Below are positions 16,883 through 26,045 of a DNA stretch of 64,000 bases, one piece after another. The translations under genes and the position numbers were made by a program. Under the pieces are notes generated by a model that was not told the DNA's origin, ran no database searches, and saw only the letters and a program-made list of their open reading frames with translations. The DNA comes from Jejubacter sp036620675 (lineage in GTDB: Bacteria; Pseudomonadota; Gammaproteobacteria; Enterobacterales; Enterobacteriaceae). Every line of letters begins with the position of its first letter. The first letter of the stretch is position 1. The stretch is taken from assembly GCA_036620675.1 (NCBI GenBank), contig JAZHEE010000022.1, one strand, 5' to 3'.

Positions 16883-18271
16883 TCACGAAGATAATGTTCT
16901 GATTAAATTGGAAAAATCTTCTTTAATATCGTGGCTCTCTTCACGCAACTGCTCGATTTTACGGCAGGCGTGCAGCACCGTGGTATGGTCACGACCCCCA
17001 AAAGCGTCGCCAATTTCCGGCAGACTATGGTTGGTCAGCTCCTTAGCCAGCGCCATCGCCATCTGGCGCGGTCTGGCTACCGAGCGGGAACGCCGCTTGG
17101 AGAGCAGATCGGCAACCTTGATCTTGTAGTACTCCGCCACCGTCTTCTGAATATTGTCGATGGTGACCAGTTTTTCCTGAAGTGCCAGCAGATCCCGCAG
17201 CGCTTCGCGAACAAAATCGATGGTAATCGCGCGTCCGGTAAAGTTAGCGTTGGCAATAACGCGGTTCAGCGCCCCTTCCAGTTCACGAACGTTGGAACGC
17301 AGGCGTTTGGCGATAAAAAACGCCACCTCTCCCGGCAGGCGGATATCGTTTTCGTCCGCCTTTTTCATCAGAATCGCCACGCGGGTTTCCAGTTCCGGCG
17401 GCTCAATAGCCACCGTCAGTCCCCAACCGAAGCGAGACTTCAGACGATCTTCCACCCCATTGATCTCTTTGGGGTAGCGATCCGACGTCAGGATGATCTG
17501 TTGATTACCTTCCAGCAGCGCATTGAAGGTATGGAAGAACTCCTCCTGAGAACGCTCTTTATTGGCAAAGAACTGAATATCGTCGATAAGCAGTGCATCC
17601 ACCGAACGATAGTAGCGCTTAAACTCCTCAATGGCGTTGTTCTGTAACGCTTTTACCATGTCCTGCACAAAGCGTTCTGAATGCATATAGACCACTTTAG
17701 CGTTGGGCTTACGGGCCATGATGCCGTTGCCCACGGCGTGCAACAGGTGGGTTTTACCCAGACCGGTTCCGCCATACAGGAACAGAGGATTATAGGCGCC
17801 GCCCGGATTGTCCGCCACCTGGCGCGCCGCCGCGCGTGCCAGCTGGTTGGATTTACCCTCAACGAAGTTATCAAAGGTGTGTTTCAGGTTAACGTTGGAA
17901 CGGTAGGACGGTTCAGCAGGCGCTGGCACGTTATCCCAACTGGGCATAACTGGCGCAGCCGCCACCCGCGCGCTCTGCTTTTCCGGCACCGCAACGCTTG
18001 CAGGCGCGTTTAACGTCTGGTTGACCGGCTTGACTCCGACCTCAAAACGCAGCAACGGCGCGTCGCTACCGCAAAAGTCATTAAGCAATCCGTTGATGTT
18101 ATTCAGGTACTTATCCCTTACCCAATCGAGCACAAAACGGTTTGGCGCATACAGGGCCAGCGTGTTATCGCTCAGTTCCGCCTGTAGGGGGCGTATCCAC
18201 ATGCTGAATTCTGTGGCTGGTAACTCATCCTGCAATCGGGCAAGACACTGCTGCCAAAGCGAAAGTGACAC
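16883..18271 (-). CDS. dnaA: Replication initiator DnaA
   Basis: AAA+ initiator that binds DnaA boxes in oriC and melts the duplex. 462 residues starting at a GTG: SLSLWQQCLARLQDELPATE follows the initiator Met. Domain I (1-80) and the variable linker (80-125, shorter than in E. coli) lead into the AAA+ domain with Walker A GGTGLGKTH and Walker B LLIDDIQFF. The C-terminal DNA-binding domain carries GGRDHTTVLHACRKI. The GTG at 18271 has TGGAG upstream, exactly as in E. coli; an in-frame GTG four codons earlier overlaps that Shine-Dalgarno sequence and is rejected. Confidence 0.98.
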   Translation of the reverse strand: MSLSLWQQCLARLQDELPATEFSMWIRPLQAELSDNTLALYAPNRFVLDWVRDKYLNNINGLLNDFCGSDAPLLRFEVGVKPVNQTLNAPASVAVPEKQSARVAAAPVMPSWDNVPAPAEPSYRSNVNLKHTFDNFVEGKSNQLARAAARQVADNPGGAYNPLFLYGGTGLGKTHLLHAVGNGIMARKPNAKVVYMHSERFVQDMVKALQNNAIEEFKRYYRSVDALLIDDIQFFANKERSQEEFFHTFNALLEGNQQIILTSDRYPKEINGVEDRLKSRFGWGLTVAIEPPELETRVAILMKKADENDIRLPGEVAFFIAKRLRSNVRELEGALNRVIANANFTGRAITIDFVREALRDLLALQEKLVTIDNIQKTVAEYYKIKVADLLSKRRSRSVARPRQMAMALAKELTNHSLPEIGDAFGGRDHTTVLHACRKIEQLREESHDIKEDFSNLIRTLSS

Positions 18272-18390
18272 GGCGGACTCCACTCGAACAAAAGTCGATC
18301 AAAAGACAAAAAACTGATTCATCATGATTGTTGACACACGCCGACAACCCGGTACGGGTAGCGTGCGAACCGCTATTTGCGGTTTTCCCC

Positions 18391-18494
18391 GAGATCTTGC
18401 TTAAGGATCCAGGATCCCGATCGGGACGCGGATCATAGCCTAAAGCGCGCCAGAGATCTTCTGTTTCTCACAGATTTCTCCCGATTTATCCACA
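18391..18494. promoter_or_regulatory. dnaA control region: DnaA box and GATC cluster
   Basis: A perfect DnaA box TTATCCACA (18486-18494) lies about 215 bp upstream of dnaA, with six GATC Dam sites between 18391 and 18465. This is the autoregulatory and SeqA-sensitive arrangement known for dnaA promoters. Individual -10/-35 boxes for dnaA were not assigned. The wider gap 18272-18862 separates dnaA from the divergent rpmH. Confidence 0.75.
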
Positions 18495-18624
18495 GGGCTG
18501 CCCGGGACGGTTAAGTGTAAACGATCCTGAGCCAGACGCGCATGATTTCTGCCCGATATCAGAAAATTCAATGGCAGAGCACGCTTTTTTGCTAAGGCGA
18601 TCGCCAGAAGATCCCGCAGGATCC

Positions 18625-18760
18625 TTGCACTTTAGCGAGTCCCCCGTATAATTCTCCACCCGGTGCGTAGCGCCCCGATTTTTCTGGGCTCTTCCTTATA
18701 TAGAAAAGGCCAGAGAAATAAAGGAAGTGAATTGACTCCGGAGTGTACAATTATTACAAT
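18625..18760 (+). promoter_or_regulatory. Tandem rpmH promoters
   Basis: Two sigma-70 promoters face right: TTGCAC-N16-TATAAT (18625-18652) and TTGACT-N17-TACAAT (18732-18760). The second is essentially that of E. coli rpmH. The leader between 18661 and 18862 is GC-structured. Confidence 0.8.
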
Positions 18761-18850
18761 CCGGCCTCTTTGAATCCGCCACGACTTCGGCGTTGGTCGT
18801 TCGCTTACCGTGCGGGCATACGCAAAAGATCAGTGATATTAATTGTTTAG

Positions 18851-19006
<156 letters not shown>

Positions 19007-19019
19007 TAGCTAACCCTCT

Positions 19020-19379
19020 GTGGTTAAGCTCGCTTTTCCCAGGGAGTTACGTTTGTTAACTCCCGGTCATTTCACTTTCGTCTTCCAGCAGCCAGTCCGT
19101 GCGGGCACGCCGCAAATCACCATCCTCGGCCGCCTGAATTCGCTGGGGCATCCCCGTATCGGTCTTACCGTCGCCAAAAAGAACGTTAAGCGTGCGCATG
19201 AACGCAACCGGATTAAACGCCTGGTGCGCGAAAGCTTCCGCTTACGTCAGCATAAACTTCCACCGATGGATTTTGTGATAGTGGCGAAAAAGGGCGTAGC
19301 CGACCTCGATAATCGGGCGCTGTCGGAAGCACTGGAAAAGTTATGGCGCCGCCATTGTCGCCTGGCTCGCGAATCCTGA
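19020..19379 (+). CDS. rnpA: Ribonuclease P protein component
   Basis: Basic protein subunit (C5) of RNase P, assisting the catalytic RNA in 5' maturation of tRNA precursors. 119 residues with GTG start (VKLAFPRELRLL) as in E. coli, and the RNA-binding RNR motif region AHERNRIKRLVRESFR. Its 3' end overlaps yidD by 37 nt. Confidence 0.97.
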   Translation: MVKLAFPRELRLLTPGHFTFVFQQPVRAGTPQITILGRLNSLGHPRIGLTVAKKNVKRAHERNRIKRLVRESFRLRQHKLPPMDFVIVAKKGVADLDNRALSEALEKLWRRHCRLARES

Positions 19380-19600
19380 TAGCCCTGATAAGGGTCTATC
19401 AGCGCCTGATTAGTCCGCTTCTCGGGCCGCACTGTCGGTTCACGCCAACCTGTTCGCACTACGGAATTGAGGCATTGCGCAGGTTTGGAGTGATAAAAGG
19501 CAGTTGGTTGACGATAAAACGCGTATTAAAATGCCACCCTTTGAACCCCGGTGGGGACGATCCTGTCCCGCCAGGACCATTTGATACCAGAGAACACTAA
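19343..19600 (+). CDS. yidD: Membrane protein insertion efficiency factor YidD
   Basis: 85-residue amphipathic inner-membrane-associated protein that assists YidC-dependent insertion. N-terminus MAPPLSPGSRILIALIRVYQ, the conserved CRFTPTCSHYGIEALRR Cys pair and C-terminal PGGDDPVPPGPF identify it. It starts inside rnpA in another frame, a conserved overlap, and is followed 2 nt later by yidC. Confidence 0.97.
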   Translation: MAPPLSPGSRILIALIRVYQRLISPLLGPHCRFTPTCSHYGIEALRRFGVIKGSWLTIKRVLKCHPLNPGGDDPVPPGPFDTREH

Positions 19601-19602
19601 CG

Positions 19603-21246
19603 ATGGATTCGCAACGCAATCTCCTTATCATCGCTTTGTTGTTCGTGTCTTTTATGATCTGGCAGGCATGGGAGCAGGACAAAGCCCCGCAGCCTCAGCA
19701 GACTCAAACCACACAGACAACGAACAGCCAGGGTAGCGCCGCAAACCAGGGCGTGCCGGCCAGTGGCCAGGGAAAACTGATTACAGTTAAAACGGACGTC
19801 CTCGATCTGACCATCAACACCCGCGGCGGTGATGTTGAACAGGCGCTGCTGCTGACTTATCCAAAGGAACTGGGCTCTCAGGAACCTTTCCAGCTGCTGG
19901 AAACCACTCCGCAGTTCGTTTACCAGGCGCAGAGCGGCCTGACCGGTCGCGACGGCCCGGATAACCCGGCTAATGGCGATCGCCCGCTGTATAATGCTGC
20001 TCAGGACAGCTTTACGCTGGCAGACGGCCAGAACGAACTGGCGATTCCGCTGACATGGACCGATGCCGCAGGCAATACTTTTACCAAAACCTTCACTCTG
20101 AAGCGTGGCGAGTTTGCGGTAAATGTGGACTACAGCGTGCAGAACGCCAGTCAGAAGCCACTGGAGCTTTCAAGCTTCGGCCAGCTTAAGCAGACCATCG
20201 ATCTGCCGAAGCACCGTGATACCGGCAGCAGCAACTTCGCGCTGCACACCTTCCGCGGCGCGGCTTACTCCACCAGCGACGAGAAGTACACCAAGTACAA
20301 GTTCGATACCATCGCCGACGGCGAAAACCTGAACCTGAACTCCAAAGGTGGCTGGGTCGCGATGCTCCAGCAGTACTTTGCCACTGCATGGGTACCCCGC
20401 ACCGAAGGCGACAACCACTTCTATACCAACAAGTTGCAGGACGGTACTGCTGCCGTAGGTTATAAGTCCTCGCCGGTACTGGTTCAGCCGGGTCAGACCG
20501 GTAAGATTTCCAGCACTCTGTGGGTTGGCCCGGAAATTCAGGACAAAATGGCTGCTGTCGCCCCGCATCTGGATCTGACCGTAGACTACGGCTGGTTGTG
20601 GTTCATCTCTCAGCCGCTGTTTAAGCTGCTGAAGTGGATCCATAGCTTCCTGGGCAACTGGGGCTTCTCCATCATCGTCATCACCTTTATCGTGCGCGGT
20701 ATCATGTATCCGCTGACCAAAGCACAGTACACCTCAATGGCGAAGATGCGTATGCTGCAGCCGAAGATTCAGGCGATGCGCGAACGTCTTGGTGACGACA
20801 AGCAGCGCATGAGTCAGGAGATGATGGCGCTGTATAAATCCGAGAAGGTGAACCCGCTGGGCGGCTGCTTCCCGCTGATTATCCAGATGCCTATCTTCCT
20901 GGCGCTCTACTACATGCTGATGGGCTCCGTTGAGCTGCGCCATGCGCCGTTCGCGCTGTGGATTCACGACCTGTCGGCCCAGGACCCGTACTACATTCTG
21001 CCGATTCTGATGGGCGTGACGATGTTCTTCATTCAGAAGATGTCGCCGACTACCGTGACCGACCCGATGCAGCAGAAGATCATGACCTTTATGCCGGTCA
21101 TCTTCACGGTCTTCTTCCTGTGGTTCCCGTCCGGTCTGGTGCTGTACTATATCGTCAGTAACCTGGTGACCATCATTCAGCAGCAGCTGATTTATCGTGG
21201 TCTTGAGAAACGTGGCCTGCACAGCCGCGACAAGAAAAAGACCTGA
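19603..21246 (+). CDS. yidC: Membrane protein insertase YidC
   Basis: Inner-membrane insertase working alone or with SecYEG. 547 residues. First transmembrane helix at about 5-22 (LLIIALLFVSFMIWQAW), a Gln/Thr/Asn-rich linker, a large periplasmic beta-sandwich (about 60-340) and five C-terminal helices with the conserved Arg of the hydrophilic groove in FIVRGIMYPLTKAQY. E. coli YidC is 548 residues. Substrates include the F0 subunits encoded at 47423-48529. Confidence 0.98.
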   Translation: MDSQRNLLIIALLFVSFMIWQAWEQDKAPQPQQTQTTQTTNSQGSAANQGVPASGQGKLITVKTDVLDLTINTRGGDVEQALLLTYPKELGSQEPFQLLETTPQFVYQAQSGLTGRDGPDNPANGDRPLYNAAQDSFTLADGQNELAIPLTWTDAAGNTFTKTFTLKRGEFAVNVDYSVQNASQKPLELSSFGQLKQTIDLPKHRDTGSSNFALHTFRGAAYSTSDEKYTKYKFDTIADGENLNLNSKGGWVAMLQQYFATAWVPRTEGDNHFYTNKLQDGTAAVGYKSSPVLVQPGQTGKISSTLWVGPEIQDKMAAVAPHLDLTVDYGWLWFISQPLFKLLKWIHSFLGNWGFSIIVITFIVRGIMYPLTKAQYTSMAKMRMLQPKIQAMRERLGDDKQRMSQEMMALYKSEKVNPLGGCFPLIIQMPIFLALYYMLMGSVELRHAPFALWIHDLSAQDPYYILPILMGVTMFFIQKMSPTTVTDPMQQKIMTFMPVIFTVFFLWFPSGLVLYYIVSNLVTIIQQQLIYRGLEKRGLHSRDKKKT

Positions 21247-21272
21247 TAAGCGGTTCAGCTAACTAAATGCAG

Positions 21273-21300
21273 AAGGCGGTCTTAACGACCGCCTTTTTTA
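21273..21300 (+). terminator. Terminator between yidC and mnmE
   Basis: Stem AAGGCGGTC / GACCGCCTT with 5-nt loop (21273-21295) then a T tract. It lies before the mnmE start, so mnmE needs read-through or its own promoter. Confidence 0.85.
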
Positions 21301-21314
21301 TTAAGAGCCATTTT

Positions 21315-22679
21315 ATGAATCATAACGACACTATCATTGCTCAGGCTACCCCGCCGGGGCGCGGCGGGGTAGGTATTCTGCGTATTTCCGGGCAACATGC
21401 CCGCGAGGTGGCTCAGGCGGTACTGGGTAAGCTTCCGAAACCGCGCTATGCCGACTATCTACCATTCCTCGACGTTGACGGCAGCGTGCTGGATCAGGGG
21501 ATTGCGCTGTGGTTTCCCGGCCCGAATTCATTTACCGGCGAGGATGTGCTGGAACTTCAGGGCCATGGCGGCCCGGTCATCCTCGACCTGCTGTTAAAGC
21601 GCATTCTGCAGTTGCCCGGTTTGCGCATCGCCCGTCCCGGCGAGTTTTCCGAACGCGCGTTTCTGAACGACAAGCTGGATCTGGCACAGGCCGAGGCCAT
21701 TGCTGACCTGATCGATGCCAGTTCAGAACAGGCGGCTCGTTCCGCGGTCGGCTCGTTACAGGGCGCTTTCTCCACCCGGGTGAATACGCTGGTGGAAGCG
21801 CTGACCCATCTGCGTATTTACGTCGAAGCCGCCATCGACTTCCCCGACGAAGAGATCGATTTTCTCTCCGACGGGAAGATAGAAGCGCAGCTTAACCAGG
21901 TCATTACCGATCTCGATGCCGTGCGCGCCGAAGCACGCCAGGGCAGCCTGCTGCGTGAAGGGATGAAGGTAGTGATTGCCGGGCGTCCTAACGCCGGAAA
22001 ATCAAGCCTGCTTAACGCACTGGCAGGACGCGAAGCGGCGATCGTTACCGACATCGCCGGTACCACCCGTGACGTCCTGCGCGAGCAGATCAATCTGGAC
22101 GGTATGCCGCTCCATATTATCGATACCGCTGGCCTGCGCGCCGCCAGCGATGAAGTCGAGCGTATCGGCATTGAGCGCGCCTGGCAGGAGATTGAGCAGG
22201 CGGATCGGGTACTGTTTATGGTGGATGGCACCACCACAGAGGCGACCGATCCGGCGCAAATCTGGCCAGATTTTATCGCCCGACTGCCAACAAAACTGCC
22301 TGTCACGGTGGTGCGCAACAAAGCTGACGTCACGGGGGAACCCATCGGCGCCAGCCAGATGCAAAACCATACCTTAATTCGCCTTTCAGCACGAACCGGC
22401 GAGGGAATGGCGCTGCTGCGCGACCATCTGAAGCAGAGCATGGGTTTTGATACCCGGATGGAAGGCGGCTTTATGGCCCGCCGACGCCACCTTCAGGCGC
22501 TGGAGCTGGCGGCACAGCATCTTCAGCAGGGGAAATCCCAACTGCTGGGCGCCCGGGCAGGTGAACTGCTGGCTGAAGAGCTGCGTCTGGCGCAGCAGCA
22601 GCTAAGCGAAATCACCGGCGAGTTCACCTCTGACGATCTGCTGGGCCGGATTTTTTCCAGTTTCTGTATTGGTAAGTAA
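21315..22679 (+). CDS. mnmE: tRNA modification GTPase MnmE
   Basis: With MnmG (gene at 50216-52105) it installs carboxymethylaminomethyl groups on U34 of tRNAs. 454 residues as in E. coli: N-terminal formyl-THF-binding domain (ATPPGRGGVGILRISG), central helical region, G domain with G1 GRPNAGKSSL, G2 TTRD, G3 DTAG and G4 NKAD, and the C-terminal catalytic tail CIGK. ATG 21315 is used; a longer frame would start inside the preceding terminator. Confidence 0.98.
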   Translation: MNHNDTIIAQATPPGRGGVGILRISGQHAREVAQAVLGKLPKPRYADYLPFLDVDGSVLDQGIALWFPGPNSFTGEDVLELQGHGGPVILDLLLKRILQLPGLRIARPGEFSERAFLNDKLDLAQAEAIADLIDASSEQAARSAVGSLQGAFSTRVNTLVEALTHLRIYVEAAIDFPDEEIDFLSDGKIEAQLNQVITDLDAVRAEARQGSLLREGMKVVIAGRPNAGKSSLLNALAGREAAIVTDIAGTTRDVLREQINLDGMPLHIIDTAGLRAASDEVERIGIERAWQEIEQADRVLFMVDGTTTEATDPAQIWPDFIARLPTKLPVTVVRNKADVTGEPIGASQMQNHTLIRLSARTGEGMALLRDHLKQSMGFDTRMEGGFMARRRHLQALELAAQHLQQGKSQLLGARAGELLAEELRLAQQQLSEITGEFTSDDLLGRIFSSFCIGK

Positions 22680-22684
22680 TCACT

Positions 22685-22716
22685 ATCAGCGTCGGCTCCG
22701 AAGATCCGACGCTGAT
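22685..22716. terminator. Hairpin at the mnmE 3' end
   Basis: Perfect 11-bp stem ATCAGCGTCGG / CCGACGCTGAT with a 10-nt loop, 5 nt after mnmE. No T tract follows. Beyond it, 22717-22886 is AT-rich leader for the next gene with no other feature seen. Confidence 0.55.
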
Positions 22717-22886
22717 TCAGGTATCAGAATACATCCGCTATCCCATATCTGACTTTCGAACGAAAAAAAACCAGCCAATAGCACTAAATGCAAAAGGTTT
22801 TCTCCTGATTTATTCTGTTATCTCAGGTCTTTTTTCAAGAAAACACTTACGATTACTCCTTAATACCATTCATCACGGAGTGAAAA

Positions 22887-23636
22887 ATGGCCATGCATTT
22901 CGCAAGAGGGATCATCAACCCAAGCTACCCCATATCCACCCGCCTTTCTGCGGAATGCCACGCCCAGGCCAGACAGATGCAGCCCTTCCGACGTAATCGC
23001 TTTCTGGCAACCCGGGCATTACTGGCCGAGCTAATGTTTATGCTTTACGGCACGGCCCAACTCCCGCCCATCATCCCCGGCCCCGGCGGACGCCTGTTTT
23101 TTGCCGATAATATCCCCGTCTCGTTCTCTCTGGCCTGCGCGGGAAATGTGGTAGGGGTGGCGCTTTCCACCAGCGGCGAGTGCGGGCTGGATATGGCACT
23201 ACGCCGCAGCACCAGTCTGCCAGGCCCCGCCAGAAGCGAAAACTTTACCCGTACCGAACTCATCTGGATCAACAACCAGAGTGACCCCATTGAAGCCCGC
23301 ATCCTGCTGACGACGCTAAGAAAAAGTGTAGGAAAACTTCTGGGCCCATCAGGAATGGAGGTAGAATTACAGCCTGGCGCGGGTCGTATGCGTCTTGAAG
23401 GCAAACACCGGATAGAGGCGCTTTGCGACGCCGAAGACATCCTGATATGGAGCCTGGCCGCCTCTCCAGAAGTCGGTACATTGCAGTTCTGGGAACTGGA
23501 CAACCGTTACGGCTGGCAGGCTATCGCTGAAGAACAGCGTACCACTGGCGAGTCCATCAACCGAATGATGCGATTTACCTGCCATCAAAAGGAGAAAACG
23601 CTAACCTTTAACTCATCTCACACTTCCGCGACATAA
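22887..23636 (+). CDS. yieE: YieE, 4'-phosphopantetheinyl transferase-like protein
   Basis: 249 residues, same length and position (next to chrR) as E. coli YieE, a predicted Sfp/AcpT-type phosphopantetheinyl transferase. Visible features: FLATRALLAELMFMLYG, and the Mg-binding motif GECGLDM (about 97-103) that corresponds to the G-I/V-D of the family. A downstream helix (TLRKSVGKLLG) matches the partly conserved K-x-x-x-K region. The carrier-protein target is unknown. It follows mnmE directly, whereas E. coli has tnaCAB, mdtL and yidZ in between. Confidence 0.88.
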   Translation: MAMHFARGIINPSYPISTRLSAECHAQARQMQPFRRNRFLATRALLAELMFMLYGTAQLPPIIPGPGGRLFFADNIPVSFSLACAGNVVGVALSTSGECGLDMALRRSTSLPGPARSENFTRTELIWINNQSDPIEARILLTTLRKSVGKLLGPSGMEVELQPGAGRMRLEGKHRIEALCDAEDILIWSLAASPEVGTLQFWELDNRYGWQAIAEEQRTTGESINRMMRFTCHQKEKTLTFNSSHTSAT

Positions 23637-23645
23637 GGAGTCACA

Positions 23646-24218
23646 ATGTCAGAAAAACTGAAAGTTGTTACGCTGCTGGGCAGCCTGCGTAAGGGATCCT
23701 TTAACGCGATGGTGGCCCGCACGCTGCCGCAGGTGGCGCCGTCTAACATGGAGGTGAATCCCTTGCCTTCAATTGCCGACATCCCACTCTATGACGCCGA
23801 TATTCAGGAGGAACAAGGGTTTCCTGCCACGGTAGAAGCCCTGGCTGAACAAATCCGTCTGGCGGATGGTCTGGTTATCGTTACCCCGGAATATAACTAT
23901 TCGGTCCCCGGAGGCCTGAAAAACGCCATCGACTGGCTTTCCCGCCTGCCCGATCAGCCACTGGCAGGTAAACCGGTGCTGATTCAAACCAGCTCAATGG
24001 GCGTTATCGGCGGTGCCCGTTGCCAGTATCACCTGCGCCAGATTCTGGTTTTCCTGGATGCAATAGTAATGAATAAGCCCGAATTTATGGGCGGCGTAAT
24101 CCAGAACAAAATCGATCCGGAAAGCGGCGAAGTTATCGATCAGGCGACCCGCGATCATCTTGGCAGCCAACTGACGGCATTTGCCAACTACATCGCCCGG
24201 GTCAGCATTAAGGCATAA
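23646..24218 (+). CDS. chrR: NADPH-dependent FMN quinone/chromate reductase ChrR
   Basis: Soluble flavodoxin-fold FMN reductase (ChrR/YieF), reducing quinones, chromate and some other oxidised metals. 190 residues: FMN phosphate loop LLGSLRKGSFN at 10-20 and flavin-contact PEYNYSVPGGLKNAIDW at about 80-96. It follows yieE by 9 nt and ends before a small intrinsic terminator. Confidence 0.94.
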   Translation: MSEKLKVVTLLGSLRKGSFNAMVARTLPQVAPSNMEVNPLPSIADIPLYDADIQEEQGFPATVEALAEQIRLADGLVIVTPEYNYSVPGGLKNAIDWLSRLPDQPLAGKPVLIQTSSMGVIGGARCQYHLRQILVFLDAIVMNKPEFMGGVIQNKIDPESGEVIDQATRDHLGSQLTAFANYIARVSIKA

Positions 24219-24228
24219 CCTTCCCTCC

Positions 24229-24251
24229 GCTCCCTGAACCAGGGGGCTTTT
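24229..24251 (+). terminator. yieE-chrR terminator
   Basis: GCTCCCTG-AAC-CAGGGGGC followed by TTTT, 10 nt after the chrR stop. Confidence 0.7.
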
Positions 24252-24513
24252 ATCTGGCTTGAGTTTCTGTACCTGACGTTGGACATTAGGCTGGCTCTAC
24301 TGGCTGCCTTTGATGCAGCACCAAAGTCTTCTACCTGGTTCATCTCTATTTGCTGAAGGGCTTTATCTTTCGTCGTTGTGGGGAAAAATTACGGAGAATG
24401 ATTCGGTTTTAGCGCCGTCTGGCCGCTCAGGATCTGTCCCCTTGCGCTGACGATGATTCTGCTCTGGTCGGTGCCGGGTACACTGCGCCACAATCAGCAC
24501 TGGCTTGACCAGC
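24252..24513 (+). other. Gap with a possible membrane-protein remnant
   Basis: No intact gene. A rightward frame open from about 24404 to 24549 encodes a hydrophobic stretch (PLALTMILLWSVPGTLRHNQ) that looks like a transmembrane helix and could be a decayed 3' fragment of a membrane gene. It has no good start site and runs through the adjoining terminator hairpin. The rest shows nothing recognisable. Confidence 0.3.
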
Positions 24514-24542
24514 AAAACGCCAGCCCGAAGGCTGGCGTTTTT
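24514..24542. terminator. Bidirectional terminator, chrR/adeP
   Basis: Stem ACGCCAGCC-CGAA-GGCTGGCGT (24517-24538) flanked by AAAA on the left and TTTTT on the right, so it works in both directions. It serves mainly leftward adeP, 13 nt beyond its stop. Confidence 0.85.
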
Positions 24543-24554
24543 ATTTCTTAAAAA

Positions 24555-25886
24555 TCAGTCTACAAAAGCGATCTTAAGAATAAAAAGCAGCGCCACAACC
24601 ACCACACACAGGCTAAGATCGCGCCAGCGGCCGGTAAAGACTTTCATAATGCAGTAAGAGATAAAGCCCAACGCGATCCCTTCAGTAATGGAGAAACTGA
24701 AGGGCATCATCACTGCCGTGATAAAAGCCGGTACCGCTTCCGTCAGATCGTCCCACTTCACCCGCGCCAGGCTGGAGGTCATCAATACCCCCACGTAAAT
24801 CAGCGCGCCCGCGGCCGCGTAACCGGGCACCATTCCCGCCAGCGGCGACAGGAAGATAACCAACAGGAACAGAATGCCGACCACCACTGCCGTCAGGCCG
24901 GTACGTCCACCAATAGAGACCCCGGCGGTGGATTCAATGTATGCGGTAACCGAAGAGGTACCAATAAAGGCTCCACCAACCGAAGATACGCTATCCACAA
25001 ACAGTGCCTGCTTCATTCGCGGGAATTTCCCCTGACTGTCGGTCAGTCCCGCTTTGTCCGTGACGCCAATCAGAGTGCCGGAAGAGTCGAACAGGTTCAC
25101 CAGCATAAATGAGAAAATAACGCCTGCCAGGCTCAGATCGAGCGCGCCGGACAGATCCACCTGGCCCACCACAGAAGTGATTCCCGGCGGCATCGAGATC
25201 ATGCCACCGTAGTGCACATCGCCAAACCACAGTCCCAGCAGCGTAGTCACTACAATGGAAATAAGTACTGCTGCGTGAATATTACGCGACGCCAGGATAG
25301 CAATGATAAAGAAACCCAGAACGCCCAACAGCACGCTGTGAGAGCTGAGATCGCCAATGGCGACCAGGGTTTCCGGATTGGCGACGATAATCCCGGCGTT
25401 TTTCAGGCCCATCATGCCAATAAACAGCCCAATACCACTGGTAATCCCCACTCTCAGCCCCAGCGGAATATTAGCTATCATCCAATAGCGGACGCGGAAC
25501 AGCGTCAGCAACAGCAACCCAACGGCGCCCCAGAAAATAGCACCCATGCCCACCTGCCAGGAGAGCCCCATAGCCCCCACCACCACGAAGGCGAAAAAGG
25601 CATTCAGCCCCATCGCAGGCGCCAGGGCAACCGGCAGGTTGGCAAACAGGCCCATAAGGATACTGCCGAAGGCAGCAATCAGGCAGGTGGTGACGAATAC
25701 CGCCTGGGTATCCATACCCGCCGCCCCCAGAATCTGCGGATTGACGAAAACGATATAGACCATGGTCAGGAATGTGGTAAAACCGGCTATCACCTCGGTG
25801 CGTACCGTCGTGCCGTGATCGCGTAATTTAAACACGCGCTCAAAAAGTCCCTGTTCCGCCGGACGGGGAGTCTGTTGTTGGCTCAT
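24555..25886 (-). CDS. adeP: Adenine permease AdeP
   Basis: High-affinity adenine:proton symporter of the NCS2/AzgA (NAT-related) family in the inner membrane. 443 residues with about 13-14 hydrophobic segments. Diagnostic blocks include TEVIAGFTTFLTMVYIVFVNPQIL (split), PVALAPAMGLNAFFAF and LFDSSGTLIGVTDKAGL. Very similar to E. coli AdeP (formerly YieG). Monocistronic, divergent from yieH, with a PurR-box candidate in the shared upstream region. Confidence 0.95.
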   Translation of the reverse strand: MSQQQTPRPAEQGLFERVFKLRDHGTTVRTEVIAGFTTFLTMVYIVFVNPQILGAAGMDTQAVFVTTCLIAAFGSILMGLFANLPVALAPAMGLNAFFAFVVVGAMGLSWQVGMGAIFWGAVGLLLLTLFRVRYWMIANIPLGLRVGITSGIGLFIGMMGLKNAGIIVANPETLVAIGDLSSHSVLLGVLGFFIIAILASRNIHAAVLISIVVTTLLGLWFGDVHYGGMISMPPGITSVVGQVDLSGALDLSLAGVIFSFMLVNLFDSSGTLIGVTDKAGLTDSQGKFPRMKQALFVDSVSSVGGAFIGTSSVTAYIESTAGVSIGGRTGLTAVVVGILFLLVIFLSPLAGMVPGYAAAGALIYVGVLMTSSLARVKWDDLTEAVPAFITAVMMPFSFSITEGIALGFISYCIMKVFTGRWRDLSLCVVVVALLFILKIAFVD

Positions 25887-25991
25887 TATCAGTTACCGAA
25901 TTTTAAGAGGGGAAAAAATCCGCCGCTATCCTATACCAAAATGGCGCCGGGTTGACGGTAAATATGCACTTTTTTCATTGAAGTTGCTTAT

Positions 25992-26007
25992 ACGGCATCG
26001 ATTGCGT
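25992..26007. promoter_or_regulatory. Candidate PurR operator
   Basis: ACGGCATCGATTGCGT matches the PurR consensus ANGCAANCGNTTNCNT at 10 of the 12 defined positions. It lies between divergent adeP and yieH. adeP belongs to the PurR regulon in E. coli; the role here is inferred. Confidence 0.5.
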
Positions 26008-26045
26008 GGCACAATTCCCCTTAACACTTACCTACAGGAAACAGC

